From: Lysobacter silvisoli
Lineage (GTDB): Bacteria; Pseudomonadota; Gammaproteobacteria; Xanthomonadales; Xanthomonadaceae
Direction of reading: 5' to 3'
Assembly (NCBI RefSeq): GCF_003382365.1
Contig: NZ_QTSU01000004.1
Location: 62,001 to 126,000, forward strand
Length of the DNA stretch: 64,000 bases
Shown: positions 47,609 to 58,049 of the stretch, piece by piece
Layout: each line of letters starts with the position of its first letter
Numbering within the stretch: position 1 is the first letter of the stretch
Made by a program: the position numbers and the translations under genes
The notes under the pieces: model-generated
What the model was told of the DNA's origin: nothing
Seen by the model: the letters and a program-made list of their open reading frames with translations, nothing else
Database searches by the model: none

Positions 47609-48238
47609 ATGCCGCCGCCCCGCTCCACATCCCCCAACGCCATCACCGCCTGGTGCCTGCTGCCGCTCAGCGGCCTGGCCCTGGCCGCCTGCGCGCACGT
47701 GTCGCCGGGCAAGAACGAACGCACATCCATCAAGGAGGAATCCATGACCACCGTCAACGCCACGCTGTCCGGCGACGAAGTCAGCCGGCGCGTGCTCAAG
47801 CTGATCGAAGGCCTGAAGTCCAGCGACCAGCTCACCCCCGAATACGTGGCCGAGCAGACCGGTCTGCCGGTCGAGCGCGCCACCGGCCGCAGCGGCGCCT
47901 TCGGCGCCGGCGCCCAGCTCACCCCGGACTGGGCCTACAACCTGTACGTCAGCAAGGCCCCGGGCGACGATCGGAACAAGCTGATCTTCGACTTCTCGCG
48001 CACCGGCGAGGGCCATGCGCCGATGACCGCCATCTGCGGCATGGACTACAAGCAGTACGCCGACGCGCTCAAGGGCATGGGCTTCGAAGACAGCGTGACC
48101 TATGGCGAGCACGGCCGCGTGGACCACTACGTGTTCCAGCGCCCGTCGCTGTCGCTGCAGGTCTACATCGAGGGCGAATCCGACGAAACGCCGGAGAAGG
48201 TTCGCCACCACTGCGTGAAGATGATCACGGTCGAGTAA
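47609..48238 (+). CDS. Candidate immunity lipoprotein for the adjacent T4SS effector
   Basis: 209 residues from ATG 47609, which follows GGAGGAG. A lipoprotein signal (AWCLLPLSGLALAACAHV) places the lipidated Cys at residue 28, then a short linker (SPGKNERTSIKEES) and a soluble domain of about 164 residues (MTTVNATLSGDEVSRRVLKL to CVKMITVE). A second in-frame ATG at 47744 lies exactly at the linker/domain border behind AAGGAGGAA, so a cytosolic form may also be made. It lies 15 bp upstream of the XVIPCD effector gene, the usual order for X-Tfi/X-Tfe pairs, whose immunity proteins are often lipoproteins. Immunity function is inferred from context; no family is recognised. Confidence 0.75.
   Translation: MPPPRSTSPNAITAWCLLPLSGLALAACAHVSPGKNERTSIKEESMTTVNATLSGDEVSRRVLKLIEGLKSSDQLTPEYVAEQTGLPVERATGRSGAFGAGAQLTPDWAYNLYVSKAPGDDRNKLIFDFSRTGEGHAPMTAICGMDYKQYADALKGMGFEDSVTYGEHGRVDHYVFQRPSLSLQVYIEGESDETPEKVRHHCVKMITVE
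47732..47746 (+). promoter_or_regulatory. Internal Shine-Dalgarno and second start codon
   Basis: AAGGAGGAA (47732-47740) stands 3 nt before ATG 47744, in frame inside the immunity gene. The same bases encode Lys-Glu-Glu, so a chance match is possible, but strength, spacing and position at the signal/domain boundary are notable. Confidence 0.5.
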
Positions 48239-48253
48239 GGGAAGGATCCCGTC

Positions 48254-49687
48254 ATGCCTATTAGCGCAGATCTGCAGAAACTCATCGACGATTTCGGCAA
48301 GAAGCCCGGCGTCAGCGCCGAAGCCGTCACCAACCTCACCGCCACCATCAACGGCTCGCCGGCGCTGATGGCGCAGCTCAACGACGTGGTCACCAAGGGC
48401 CACCTCAAGGGCTTCGCCGCGCTCACCGATCCCAATGCCGGCGGCGCCTACCGCAGCAGCGACCAGACCATGCTGCTGCCGCTCAAGGGCCTGGAGAAGG
48501 CGCCCGGCGGCACCTACAACGCCGGTAACATGACCTTCGTGCTCGGCCACGAAGTGCAGCACGGCTATTTCCGCGGCGACCGCGCCACCGCCCTGTCGAC
48601 CTTCGCCACCGAAGCCACGGCGATGGCCAAGAGCCCGGCCGCGGTGCACGACTACACCACGATCGTCGGCAAGATGATCCAGACCAACCGCGACGACGAG
48701 GCCAAGGCCCACATCGCCGGCTGGAACGCTCTGGTCGGCGCCGCGCGCCAGACCAAGCCGACGGCCACGCTGGAGGACGTGTACCTGCTGTCGCCCGGCC
48801 GCGCCGGCGATTTCATGACCCGCAGCGGCACCGCGCCCAACTTCACCTACGCCATGAAGGCCGATCTGACCATCGGCGCCGACCTGTCGATGGCGCAGAG
48901 CGCCGACAACATCAAGGCGATGGGCAAGTACTACTTCGACATGCCCGGTTCGCAGGCGCGCCTGGGCCACAACGGCAATTCGGACTACGCCAACTACTAC
49001 GGCGCCAGCTACGTCAGCTTCATCAGCCAGCTCGAGCACGCGCACGGCAAGACCGCCGACGGCAGCAAGCCGGCGGTGCACTTGAACATGACCCAGCTCA
49101 AGCTCAACGAGAGCCTGATGGAGCAGAACGGCATCGACCTGGGCGCCAACTCGGCCGGCCGCCAGCCGTACGTGGACATCAGCACCAGCACGCCCAAGCC
49201 CGGCCACTTCGACCACACCAAGACCACGCACCGGGCGGTGCCGATCAACTCGCCGCTGGAAGCGCTGCTGCAGGACGACCACTCGCACGTCCGGGTCGAC
49301 CCGCGCAGCGCCGATCACGCCGACCACAAGCTGTTCTCCGGCATCCGCGAAAAGGTCGAGGGCGAGTACGCGCGCCATGGCCGCTCGGTGTCCGAGGGCG
49401 ACCTGGACCGCATCGCCGCGGGCATGACCCTGGAAGGCAAGCGCAACGGCATCACCAGCCCCGACCACGTCGCCCTCAGCGTCGATCCGGTGACTAAGGA
49501 AGTGGGCAAGACCGCGTTCCTGGTCCAGGGCGGCCTCAACGACCCCGCGCACGTGCGCGTGGGCGTGCCGACCGACAAGACCCCCCCGGCCGAGGAATCG
49601 TTCCGCCAGCTCGACGCCCTCAACCAGGGCCAGCAGCCGGCCACGCCGGCTCCGGCCAAGGAACAGCGCCAGGCGCAGTCGATGTGA
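48254..49687 (+). CDS. Putative type IV secretion antibacterial effector (HExxH + XVIPCD)
   Basis: 477 residues, no signal peptide. The N-terminal domain has a zinc-peptidase-type motif HEVQHGYFRG (His99, Glu100, His103) after an NMTFVLG strand/helix. The middle (about 115-345) is of unknown fold. The C-terminal 115 residues (about 351-465) match the XVIPCD secretion domain: RSADHADHKLFSGIREKVEG, then RIAAGMTLEGKRNGITSPDH, VALS, FLVQGGLNDPAHVRVGVPTD and a Gln-rich tail (LNQGQQPATPAPAKEQRQAQ). XVIPCD targets proteins to the bacteria-killing T4SS through VirD4. Expected to be injected into rival cells; the peptidase or hydrolase role rests on the HExxH motif only. No T4SS genes lie in this window. 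Confidence 0.85.
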   Translation: MPISADLQKLIDDFGKKPGVSAEAVTNLTATINGSPALMAQLNDVVTKGHLKGFAALTDPNAGGAYRSSDQTMLLPLKGLEKAPGGTYNAGNMTFVLGHEVQHGYFRGDRATALSTFATEATAMAKSPAAVHDYTTIVGKMIQTNRDDEAKAHIAGWNALVGAARQTKPTATLEDVYLLSPGRAGDFMTRSGTAPNFTYAMKADLTIGADLSMAQSADNIKAMGKYYFDMPGSQARLGHNGNSDYANYYGASYVSFISQLEHAHGKTADGSKPAVHLNMTQLKLNESLMEQNGIDLGANSAGRQPYVDISTSTPKPGHFDHTKTTHRAVPINSPLEALLQDDHSHVRVDPRSADHADHKLFSGIREKVEGEYARHGRSVSEGDLDRIAAGMTLEGKRNGITSPDHVALSVDPVTKEVGKTAFLVQGGLNDPAHVRVGVPTDKTPPAEESFRQLDALNQGQQPATPAPAKEQRQAQSM

Positions 49688-49967
49688 AGCCACGCGCGAC
49701 CGTCCGTCGGTGCCCAGGCATCGACGGTCGGCGCGCACCGTCGGCCCGCAGGCCGACCCCACGGCCGCGGCCTGCTCGGCCGTGCCGGGCGCGGACGCAC
49801 GCAAGTGCGCGGCCCGCTTCGAATTCCCCATCCCGACCGCACCGCAGCAACGACCGCGGCGAGCGCCTGCGCACCCCATCGGCACTCTTTAGACGTACTC
49901 GTGCGTCCGTTCGTGTGCCAGATATATGCTCCGCATCACAATTCATCTTCCTGTAGGAGCAAGACGC

Positions 49968-51968
49968 ATGGATCGCACCCTGGATACGGCTCCAGGCGCG
50001 GCACGCACGCCTGTGCGGCGCACCGCCCTCGCTTCCGCCCTGCTGATACTGGCTCTGCCGCCGGCCGTGGCCGCACAGGACGACGCCCCGCGCGAACTGG
50101 AACAGCCGGTGATGGCGCGCATGCTGCGCTCCGGCGACCAGGCCAAGCCGCTGCTGGCGCTGACCCCGGCCGGCGCGCAACCGGTGGACACGCGCGAGGC
50201 CCTGCTCGACCTGCGCATCGCCCTCACCCGTTCCAAGATCTGGAACCCCAAGAGCCAGCGCTACGACGAGGTCGAACTGCGCTCCTACCAGAGCCCGGGC
50301 ACGCATCCGGACACCCCGTTCGTGGCGCCCACCATCGTCACCGCGCCGGGCGAGACCGTGCGCATCCGCCTGGACAACCAGCTGCCCAAGCAGCCCGATT
50401 GCACGCCCAAGGACATCAACGTCCCGCACTGCTTCAACTCCACCAACCTGCACTCGCACGGCCTGTGGGTCAGCCCCACCGGCAACAGCGACAACGTGCT
50501 GCTGACCCTGAAGCCCGGCGTGGCCTTCGAGTACGAGTACAACCTGCCTGCCGATCATCCCTCGGGCACCTACTGGTACCACCCGCATCTGCACGGCTCC
50601 ACCGCGCTGCAGGTCTCCAGCGGCATGGCCGGAGCGATGCTGGTGCGCGGCAACCGCCTGCCCGCGGTGGGCCGCAACGGCGACCTGGACACCTTGCTGC
50701 GCGACGCCGACGGCGCGGCGATGCCCGAACGCGTGCTGCTGTTCCAGCAGGTGGCCTATGCCTGCCGCGACCAGGACAACAAGATCAAGGTCGAGAAGAA
50801 CGCCGCCGGCGACACCATCGCCTGGGTCTGCGAACCCGGCGATCTGGGCGGCATCGAAGGCTACGACCAGTTCGGCTTCGCGCCCGGCGCCACCGTCGAC
50901 ACCTGGGTCCAGTCCGGCCGCCACACCAGCATCAACGGCGACGTGCTGCCGACCTTCAACGGCCTGGTCGCCGGCCGCATCGAGCGCTGGCGCATGCTCC
51001 ACGCCGGCGTGCGCGACACCATCAACCTGCAGCTGCGCGAACTGCGCCCCAGCCACCCCAGCCCCGAGGGCCTGTCCGGCGCGGCGCTGGACAACTGGGT
51101 CGCGCGCAACTGCACCGGCCCGGTGGTGCCGCAGTTCGAAGTGGCCACCGACGGCCTGACCCGCGCGCGCGTGGCCGAGAAGAACGAGAACGTGCTGCAG
51201 CCGGGCTACCGCAGCGACGCGCTGGTGGTGTTCCCGAAGGCCGGGCAGTACTGCGTGATCGACGCGGCCGCGGTGGCCAGCGCCAGCATCACCAATGCCG
51301 CCGAGGACCGCCAGCTGCTGGGCATCGCCGATGTGGCCGCCGGCGGCGGCGCGCCGATCGCGCAGCTGCGCCCCTACGTGACCGAGCGGCTGGTCGCCGC
51401 GGCGGAAAGCCGCATGCCGGCCGACCTGCGCGCGGGCATCGTCGCCGCGCTGCGCGACGGCCTGCGCCTGGACGCCTTCGTGCCGCACCGGGACATCGCC
51501 CAGAGCGAGCTCACCGGCGAGCAGACACTGGAATTCAACATCGACACCGACAAGACGCCGAACGTGTACATGGTCGACGGCCACGCCTACGACCCGGGCA
51601 AGTCGCGCGATCTGGTGCTGGGCAACGTGGAGGAGTGGAAACTGAGCTCGGCGCGCGGCGGCCACCCCTTCCACATCCACGTCAATCCGTTCCAGGTGGT
51701 GCGCGTGCTCAACCCCAAGGGCGTGGACGTGAGCGTGAGCGGCGATCCGAACGACAGCCAGTACGCGCAGATGCAGGGCACCTGGAAGGACACGGTGTTC
51801 GTGAAATTCGGCTACACGGTGTTCGTGCGCACGCGCTACCAGCGCTACATCGGCGAGTACGTGCTGCATTGCCACATCCTGGAGCACGAGGACCAGGGCA
51901 TGATGCAGAACGTACGCGTGCTGGTGCCCGACGGCGAAGGCGGCGGCATTGGCAAGAGCCACCACTGA
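49968..51968 (+). CDS. Multicopper oxidase, exported
   Basis: 666 residues. Signal region PVRRTALASALLILALPPAV/AAQ has a basic n-region. All four copper-binding blocks are present: NLHSHGLWVSPTGNSDN, TYWYHPHLHGSTALQVSSGM, HPFHIHVNPFQVVRVLNPKG and YVLHCHILEHEDQGMMQNVR, giving type 1, 2 and 3 sites. Longer than typical CueO/laccase (about 500-550) because of a central insertion between domains 1 and 3. Possible roles: copper tolerance, phenol or metal oxidation. ATG 49968 follows TAGGAG; the in-frame ATG 49926 is less likely. The 280 bp upstream of it hold nothing recognisable. Confidence 0.93.
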   Translation: MDRTLDTAPGAARTPVRRTALASALLILALPPAVAAQDDAPRELEQPVMARMLRSGDQAKPLLALTPAGAQPVDTREALLDLRIALTRSKIWNPKSQRYDEVELRSYQSPGTHPDTPFVAPTIVTAPGETVRIRLDNQLPKQPDCTPKDINVPHCFNSTNLHSHGLWVSPTGNSDNVLLTLKPGVAFEYEYNLPADHPSGTYWYHPHLHGSTALQVSSGMAGAMLVRGNRLPAVGRNGDLDTLLRDADGAAMPERVLLFQQVAYACRDQDNKIKVEKNAAGDTIAWVCEPGDLGGIEGYDQFGFAPGATVDTWVQSGRHTSINGDVLPTFNGLVAGRIERWRMLHAGVRDTINLQLRELRPSHPSPEGLSGAALDNWVARNCTGPVVPQFEVATDGLTRARVAEKNENVLQPGYRSDALVVFPKAGQYCVIDAAAVASASITNAAEDRQLLGIADVAAGGGAPIAQLRPYVTERLVAAAESRMPADLRAGIVAALRDGLRLDAFVPHRDIAQSELTGEQTLEFNIDTDKTPNVYMVDGHAYDPGKSRDLVLGNVEEWKLSSARGGHPFHIHVNPFQVVRVLNPKGVDVSVSGDPNDSQYAQMQGTWKDTVFVKFGYTVFVRTRYQRYIGEYVLHCHILEHEDQGMMQNVRVLVPDGEGGGIGKSHH

Positions 51969-51987
51969 GCCCGTCTTGCGCCTTGGG

Positions 51988-52539
51988 GTAGGAGCGGCGT
52001 GAGCCGCGACCGCGAATCCGCAGCCACGTCGAAAGCTGCGGATTCCCCTGTAGGAGCTGCGCAAGCTGCGACCGCGAACCTGCAACTACGGCGAAGGCTT
52101 CGGTTGCTGCGGAGCCTGCTCTGTGTAGGAGCGGCGTGAGCCGCGATCCGCTCCGAACTCGCGAAGGTGTGTGGGTGTGCTGGTTGAAGCAACAGCAACA
52201 GCTTCCGTCCGCAAGCGGCCGGGTCACTTTCTTTTGGTAAGCGTCAAAAGAAAGTCACCAAAGAAAAACGCTTTGCCAGAGCTCCCTTGCGAGATCGGAG
52301 TAGGCGCGGGGATTTTTCGATGGCACATCCCTGTGCCAGCGAAAAACGGCGCACGTCCTGTGCGCCGCCCTCCGGGTCTTCTATCTACGTGGCGAGTTCG
52401 GTGCCCGATCAAGAGCATTCGCGCTTTGCGCTCACCCCCTCACCCTAGCCCTCTCCCGCAAGCGGGAGAGGGGACATATCCTGCGCGGCTTGTGCTTTAG
52501 CCCCTCTCCCGTTTACGGGAGAGGGGTTGGGGTGAGGGC
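51988..52539 (+). repeat. Composite structured repeat, copy C
   Basis: Two leading REP hairpins (GTAGGAGCGGCGTGAGCC at 51988, GTAGGAGCTGCGCAAGC at 52050) and a 415-bp core (52125-52539) with the same module order as copy A: REP head, ACTTTCTTTTG/CAAAAGAAAGT hairpin, TTTTTCG..GGCACA/TGTGCC..CGAAAAA hairpin, GGCGCAC/GTGCGCC hairpin and the twin CCCTCTCCCG hairpins ending TTGGGGTGAGGGC. It occupies the gap between convergent genes (multicopper oxidase and lipase). No credible gene inside. Confidence 0.9.
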
Positions 52540-52590
52540 ACGCGGAGTAGCACATCGCGGCGTCAGACCGCAGCACCAACCCTCAAACCG

Positions 52591-54690
52591 TCACCGCTTC
52601 CCGCGCCCCTCATACTCCGCCGCATCCTGGCGCAGGATCCGCCGCAACTCCGCGATCGCCTGCGGTGTCTCCTGCACGCTGTGCCCGGAGACCACGACCT
52701 TCTCCGACACCGCGCCGTCCAGGTGCGCGCTGGGGTACGGCACCAAACCATCGCTGGACTGCGCCAGCGGCAGCTTCGGATCGCGTTGGGCCACGATCAC
52801 GTGGTACGGCAGCCCCGGTTCGATCGGCAGGTCGCGGGTGGCGTGCATGAAGCGCGAGTTCGGGCTCAGATCGTCCGGCCCGGTCGGCGGCTTGCCCTTG
52901 TGCAGGCCCAGGCGCTTGAGGTCGTCGTCGCTGACCTGGTAACGCTGGATCAGCGCGGCGGTGTCGCGCAGCACGTCCAGCGGCAGCCGGATCAGCTTGC
53001 GCACCAGGCGCAGCGGCCAACCGTCGGTGACCACGGCGCCGCGTTGCGGTGCGGCCATGAACACCGCGCGGCCGAACTGCGGCATCGGACGGAACGTGGT
53101 CAACGAACGCAGGGTCGGGTCCTTGCGCACGCGCGCGACCAGCGCCGGGTCCAGGCCGTCCAGGAATGCATCCAGCACATGCTCGCCGCTGTCGCTGACC
53201 AGCAACCGCCCGATCACACCGCCCATGCTGTGGCCCACCAGCACCGCGTTGCGGCTGGCGACGTCGTCGCCCTGCGGGTCGTAGTGGGCGAAGGTCTGCT
53301 GCAGCGCCGCGGCGATGGCCGCGCGGTTGGACAGCATGTCGATGTTGGTCGGGTAGAACACCTGCCACAGCTGGTAGCGGCGGCGCAGGGTCTCGTCGCC
53401 CAGCAGTTCGTTGGCCAGGTTGACCCAGGCCTCCGGGCTGCTGGCCAGGCCGTGGATCAGCACGATCACGCGCTTGTCCGGATCGTAGGGCTGGTTGAGG
53501 TAGACGCGCGGATGGAAGGCGCGCGCCTGCTTGGGCCGCAGCAGGCTGGTCAGGCTCAGCCGCGCCAGCTCCGAGCGCGCCAGCCACACGCCGTAGGCGG
53601 CCGAGTAGTTGGCCGACAGCGGCACCTGGCGCCCGGCGATCGTCTCTTGGTCGATACGGAAGGGGTTATACACGTCCAGCCGTGCGCGCGTGCTGGCGAG
53701 CATACCGTCCAGGCCCTCGCCGTCGAAACGCAAAGTCACGGTGACCGGCAAGTAGCGGGTGTCGCGATAAGGCACGTCGTTCGAGGCGCGTTCGCCCGAC
53801 AGGGAGGCGGCTTTCGCCGTCGCCGTCGCCGTCGCCTGCGTCGGCTCGGCTTCGGCTTCGGGATCGGGATCGGGATCGGGATCGGCCGACGCGTCCTCAT
53901 CGCTCGCTGCCGCGGCGCCGCGCGCGCCGCGCCGCGGAAACACCGCGACCAGATCGGTGCCGAAGCCGTCGCGGCGGTACACCGCGCGCAGGTTGGCGAA
54001 GCCCAGGGTGTCGGAGGCGAGCAGCGCCACCGGGTCCTGCCGGATCTCGGTGGCCTCGAATCCGTGCAGGGCCGTGCCCAGCACCAGCCCGCCCACGTGC
54101 AGAGTCGGCGTCTCCTCGGCCTGGCCGGCGCTGGCGGTGAACGCGGCCTGGGCGATGGCCTCCACCGCGCGGTTGTAGTACTGCAGCACCTGCTGCTGGC
54201 GCGCCTCGAACACGCGCTGCTCGGGCGTGCGCTTGGTCGCGAACAGGTAGGCATAGGCATAGCGCGCGGTGGCGACCGCAGCGCGCGTGCGCGGGTCGTC
54301 CGCGGCGGCGCTGGGGGCCACCGCCAGCGGTTCGGGCGCGGCGCGGCGCGGGGCGAAGGCCGCGCTTTCGGCGGCCTTGCCCACCGTGGCCGGCAAGGCG
54401 TTCATGCGCAGCAGCTGCAGCTCGGCCGACGTCGCCAGCCACTCCTCGGCCGTGGCCAAGGGGCGCAGCTGTTCGATGCAGGGCTCGGGCTCGCGCGCGC
54501 AAACGTCCGGTTCCAGGCCCGCCGAGCCCAGCGCCGAGGCCGCGGCCACGCTCAGGCGCCCGCCGCTGAGCGCGTCGAGGTTGCGCTCGGCCGCGATGTC
54601 GCCGTAGGCGCGCTCCTTGACCTTGACCACGGCACAGCCGCTGCCGCCCAGCAGCAACAGCAACGCCAACAAGCCCGCTACACCACGCAT
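52591..54690 (-). CDS. Alpha/beta-hydrolase lipoprotein (lipase/esterase-like)
   Basis: 699 residues. MRGVAGLLALLLLLGGSGCA is a lipoprotein signal with Cys19. The N-terminal 380 residues are a family-specific region including an acidic/Thr-rich linker (SADPDPDPDPEAEAEPTQAT). The C-terminal hydrolase domain has the oxyanion-hole strand RVIVLIHGLASSPEAWVNLA, nucleophile elbow VLVGHSMGGVIGRLL, and a late His in EKVVVSGHSVQETPQAIAEL. PGAP1/lipase-3-like fold; substrate unknown, expected on the periplasmic or outer face of the envelope. Start 54690 is chosen for the signal peptide over the ATG at 54819. Confidence 0.85.
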   Translation of the reverse strand: MRGVAGLLALLLLLGGSGCAVVKVKERAYGDIAAERNLDALSGGRLSVAAASALGSAGLEPDVCAREPEPCIEQLRPLATAEEWLATSAELQLLRMNALPATVGKAAESAAFAPRRAAPEPLAVAPSAAADDPRTRAAVATARYAYAYLFATKRTPEQRVFEARQQQVLQYYNRAVEAIAQAAFTASAGQAEETPTLHVGGLVLGTALHGFEATEIRQDPVALLASDTLGFANLRAVYRRDGFGTDLVAVFPRRGARGAAAASDEDASADPDPDPDPEAEAEPTQATATATAKAASLSGERASNDVPYRDTRYLPVTVTLRFDGEGLDGMLASTRARLDVYNPFRIDQETIAGRQVPLSANYSAAYGVWLARSELARLSLTSLLRPKQARAFHPRVYLNQPYDPDKRVIVLIHGLASSPEAWVNLANELLGDETLRRRYQLWQVFYPTNIDMLSNRAAIAAALQQTFAHYDPQGDDVASRNAVLVGHSMGGVIGRLLVSDSGEHVLDAFLDGLDPALVARVRKDPTLRSLTTFRPMPQFGRAVFMAAPQRGAVVTDGWPLRLVRKLIRLPLDVLRDTAALIQRYQVSDDDLKRLGLHKGKPPTGPDDLSPNSRFMHATRDLPIEPGLPYHVIVAQRDPKLPLAQSSDGLVPYPSAHLDGAVSEKVVVSGHSVQETPQAIAELRRILRQDAAEYEGRGKR

Positions 54691-54817
54691 GTCCGATCCG
54701 GTTGGGGGAGGTCCGCCGGCATTGTCGAGCCCGTCCCCGCCGGCGTAAACACCGGCCGCCGCACCCGTCTTCACGTAGACTGCACGCTGACCATCTTTGC
54801 GGGCGCAGGGGGCTGCC

Positions 54818-55171
54818 ATGCAGGGGATCGGACCGGACGGCGGCGTGCAGCCGCACTTCCACTACTTCACGTGCACCAACCGCGGCGCCTTCGTATCGCG
54901 CTTCATCGTCCAGCGCTTCGTCGAAGGCCGCTTGATCAGCCAGACGCGCATCCTCGGCCGGTTGAGCATGCAGGACACCCGCAGCATCGATCTGACCACG
55001 CTGCGCTTCCATGGCCTGCCTTTGGAAGTCGGAGACCAGGTGCGCCTGCGCATCGGCGCGGTCGGCGGCGTGCGGCGCAACGGCCCGCTGGTGCACTACG
55101 CGCCCAATGGCCAGACCGCCGCGTTCGAAGTGCGCGGCACGACCTTGGCGTTTTCGATCCGCCAGCTGTAG
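54818..55171 (+). CDS. Small beta-rich protein, tandem paralog 1
   Basis: 117 residues from ATG 54818. No signal peptide. The core reads FVSRFIVQRFVEGRLISQTR, RSIDLTTLRFHGLPLEVGDQ, VRLRIGAVGGVRRNGP, then PNGQTAAFEVRGTTLAFSI. This is a single beta-sandwich-like domain shared with the next gene (about half the positions identical across the core). I recall similar single-domain proteins in pseudomonads but no established function. Divergent from the lipase lipoprotein gene across 127 bp and 33 bp upstream of its paralog. Confidence 0.75.
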   Translation: MQGIGPDGGVQPHFHYFTCTNRGAFVSRFIVQRFVEGRLISQTRILGRLSMQDTRSIDLTTLRFHGLPLEVGDQVRLRIGAVGGVRRNGPLVHYAPNGQTAAFEVRGTTLAFSIRQL

Positions 55172-55204
55172 CCGATCCGCCTTCCCACGCACGAGGCCCA
55201 CGCC

Positions 55205-55582
55205 ATGCATCGCTTCGAGGAGTCCGGGGAGTTCGAACCGGAGTTTCAGCATCTGGTCGTCAGCAACAGCGCGATGTTCGTGATGCGCTTCGTCATCCAG
55301 CGCCTGGTATGCGACCGGCTGATCAGCCAGACCAACAGCCTGGGCCGCCTGTCGATCGGACGCAGCCGCAGCATCGACCTGGCCACACTGCGCTTCCACG
55401 GCCAACCCCTGCAGAAGGGCGACCGCGTGCGCCTGCGCGTGGGCGCGGTCGGCGGGGTGCGGCGCAATGGCCCTAGCGTTGCGTTCGTGCCGTTCGGCGG
55501 CGCGGCCCACTTCGACGTCGCCGGCATGACCACTCGGTTTTCGATCAACCGCACCACCCCGGACGGATCCCTGTTGCGGTAA
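55205..55582 (+). CDS. Small beta-rich protein, tandem paralog 2
   Basis: 125 residues; MHRFEESGEFEPEFQHLVVS, then the shared core FVMRFVIQRLVCDRLISQTN, RSIDLATLRFHGQPLQKGDR, VRLRVGAVGGVRRNGPSVAF and a diverged end (GMTTRFSINRTTPDGSLLR). Alignment with the upstream gene is gap-free across most of the core, indicating recent tandem duplication followed by divergence of the N-terminus and last strand. No signal peptide. Function unknown. Followed by a bidirectional terminator shared with groEL. Confidence 0.75.
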   Translation: MHRFEESGEFEPEFQHLVVSNSAMFVMRFVIQRLVCDRLISQTNSLGRLSIGRSRSIDLATLRFHGQPLQKGDRVRLRVGAVGGVRRNGPSVAFVPFGGAAHFDVAGMTTRFSINRTTPDGSLLR

Positions 55583-55637
55583 GCGCTTGCGCACGGCGCA
55601 TGGCCCGAAGCGGCCGTCGCGCTTCCGCGACGCGCAT

Positions 55638-55667
55638 AAAAAAACCCCGCCTCGCGGCGGGGTTTTT
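55638..55667. terminator. Bidirectional intrinsic terminator
   Basis: AAAAAAACCCCGCC-tcgc-GGCGGGGTTTTT: perfect 8-bp stem with A-run before and T-run after, working for the tandem paralog genes on the plus strand and for groEL on the minus strand. Confidence 0.93.
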
Positions 55668-55696
55668 CGTTTCGCTGCAACGGCGAGCGCGCTGGA

Positions 55697-57379
<1,683 letters not shown>

Positions 57380-57459
57380 CTAGGAGCGATGCGATTCGGA
57401 CCGCTGGCGATTGGTCGCGCGTTGCGCTTTACCAGTCGCCGATCGCGAATCGCGGCTCA

Positions 57460-57747
57460 TCAGCCGATGACGGCGAAGATGTCGTCTTCTTTGACGACCA
57501 GGTATTCGGTGCCGTCCAGCTTCACCTCGGTGCCGCTGTACTTGCCGAACAGCACCTTGTCGCCGGCCTTGACCTTGGGCGCGCGCAGGTTGCCGTTGTC
57601 GAACACCTTGCCTTCGCCGACCGCGACGACTTCGCCCTTGATCGGCTTTTCGGTGGCCGAATCCGGGATCACGATCCCGCCAGCGGAGACCTTTTCTTCT
57701 TCCATGCGCTTGATGACCACGCGGTCGTAGAGCGGCTTGATGTTCAT
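57460..57747 (-). CDS. groES: Co-chaperonin GroES (10 kDa)
   Basis: 95 residues, [68 protein letters not shown] and EDDIFAVIG. It forms the heptameric lid of GroEL with a mobile loop ([14 protein letters not shown]). The start is taken at ATG 57747, preceded by AGAGG; an in-frame TTG two codons upstream is unnecessary. First gene of the groESL operon. Confidence 0.97.
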   Translation of the reverse strand: MNIKPLYDRVVIKRMEEEKVSAGGIVIPDSATEKPIKGEVVAVGEGKVFDNGNLRAPKVKAGDKVLFGKYSGTEVKLDGTEYLVVKEDDIFAVIG

Positions 57748-57792
57748 TGGCAACCTCTAAGTGGTTGAATGGGTGGGGAAAGATCGTAAATT

Positions 57793-57819
57793 TTAGCAGT
57801 CGCCCCGGCGGAGTGCCAA
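57793..57819. promoter_or_regulatory. CIRCE operator (HrcA site) of groESL
   Basis: TTAGCAGTC-N9-GAGTGCCAA, matching the consensus TTAGCACTC-N9-GAGTGCTAA at 16 of 18 positions, located 46 bp upstream of the groES start. Repression by HrcA and release on heat shock is inferred from the known role of CIRCE; hrcA itself is not in the window. Confidence 0.88.
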
Positions 57820-58049
57820 TGCCGGGGACAAAAACGCCCGGAGAACCGGGATGGCCAGGAGATGGGGCGGCGGCGGGGCTTTTCAAGCGTGGGGCGCGCA
57901 GATCGTCTTGGGACGGCACCAGGGGCCACCCAACGATGCCGCGCGCGGGCTCACAGCCGCGCCCGGGGCGGTCGGCTCACTATAGAAAAGGCCAGGGCCC
58001 GCGGGCCCGGCGCACGCTGGATACAGCGACTTTGCGCTTCGGGAACGCC

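Noticed and set aside
48254..49687. Reading the effector as a plain secreted metallopeptidase
   Set aside because: It has no Sec or Tat signal peptide, and the C-terminal XVIPCD-type domain points to T4SS export instead.
49684..49956. Small plus-strand ORFs between the effector and the multicopper oxidase
   Set aside because: Pro/Arg-rich, no Shine-Dalgarno sequence, overlapping one another in several frames; treated as intergenic.
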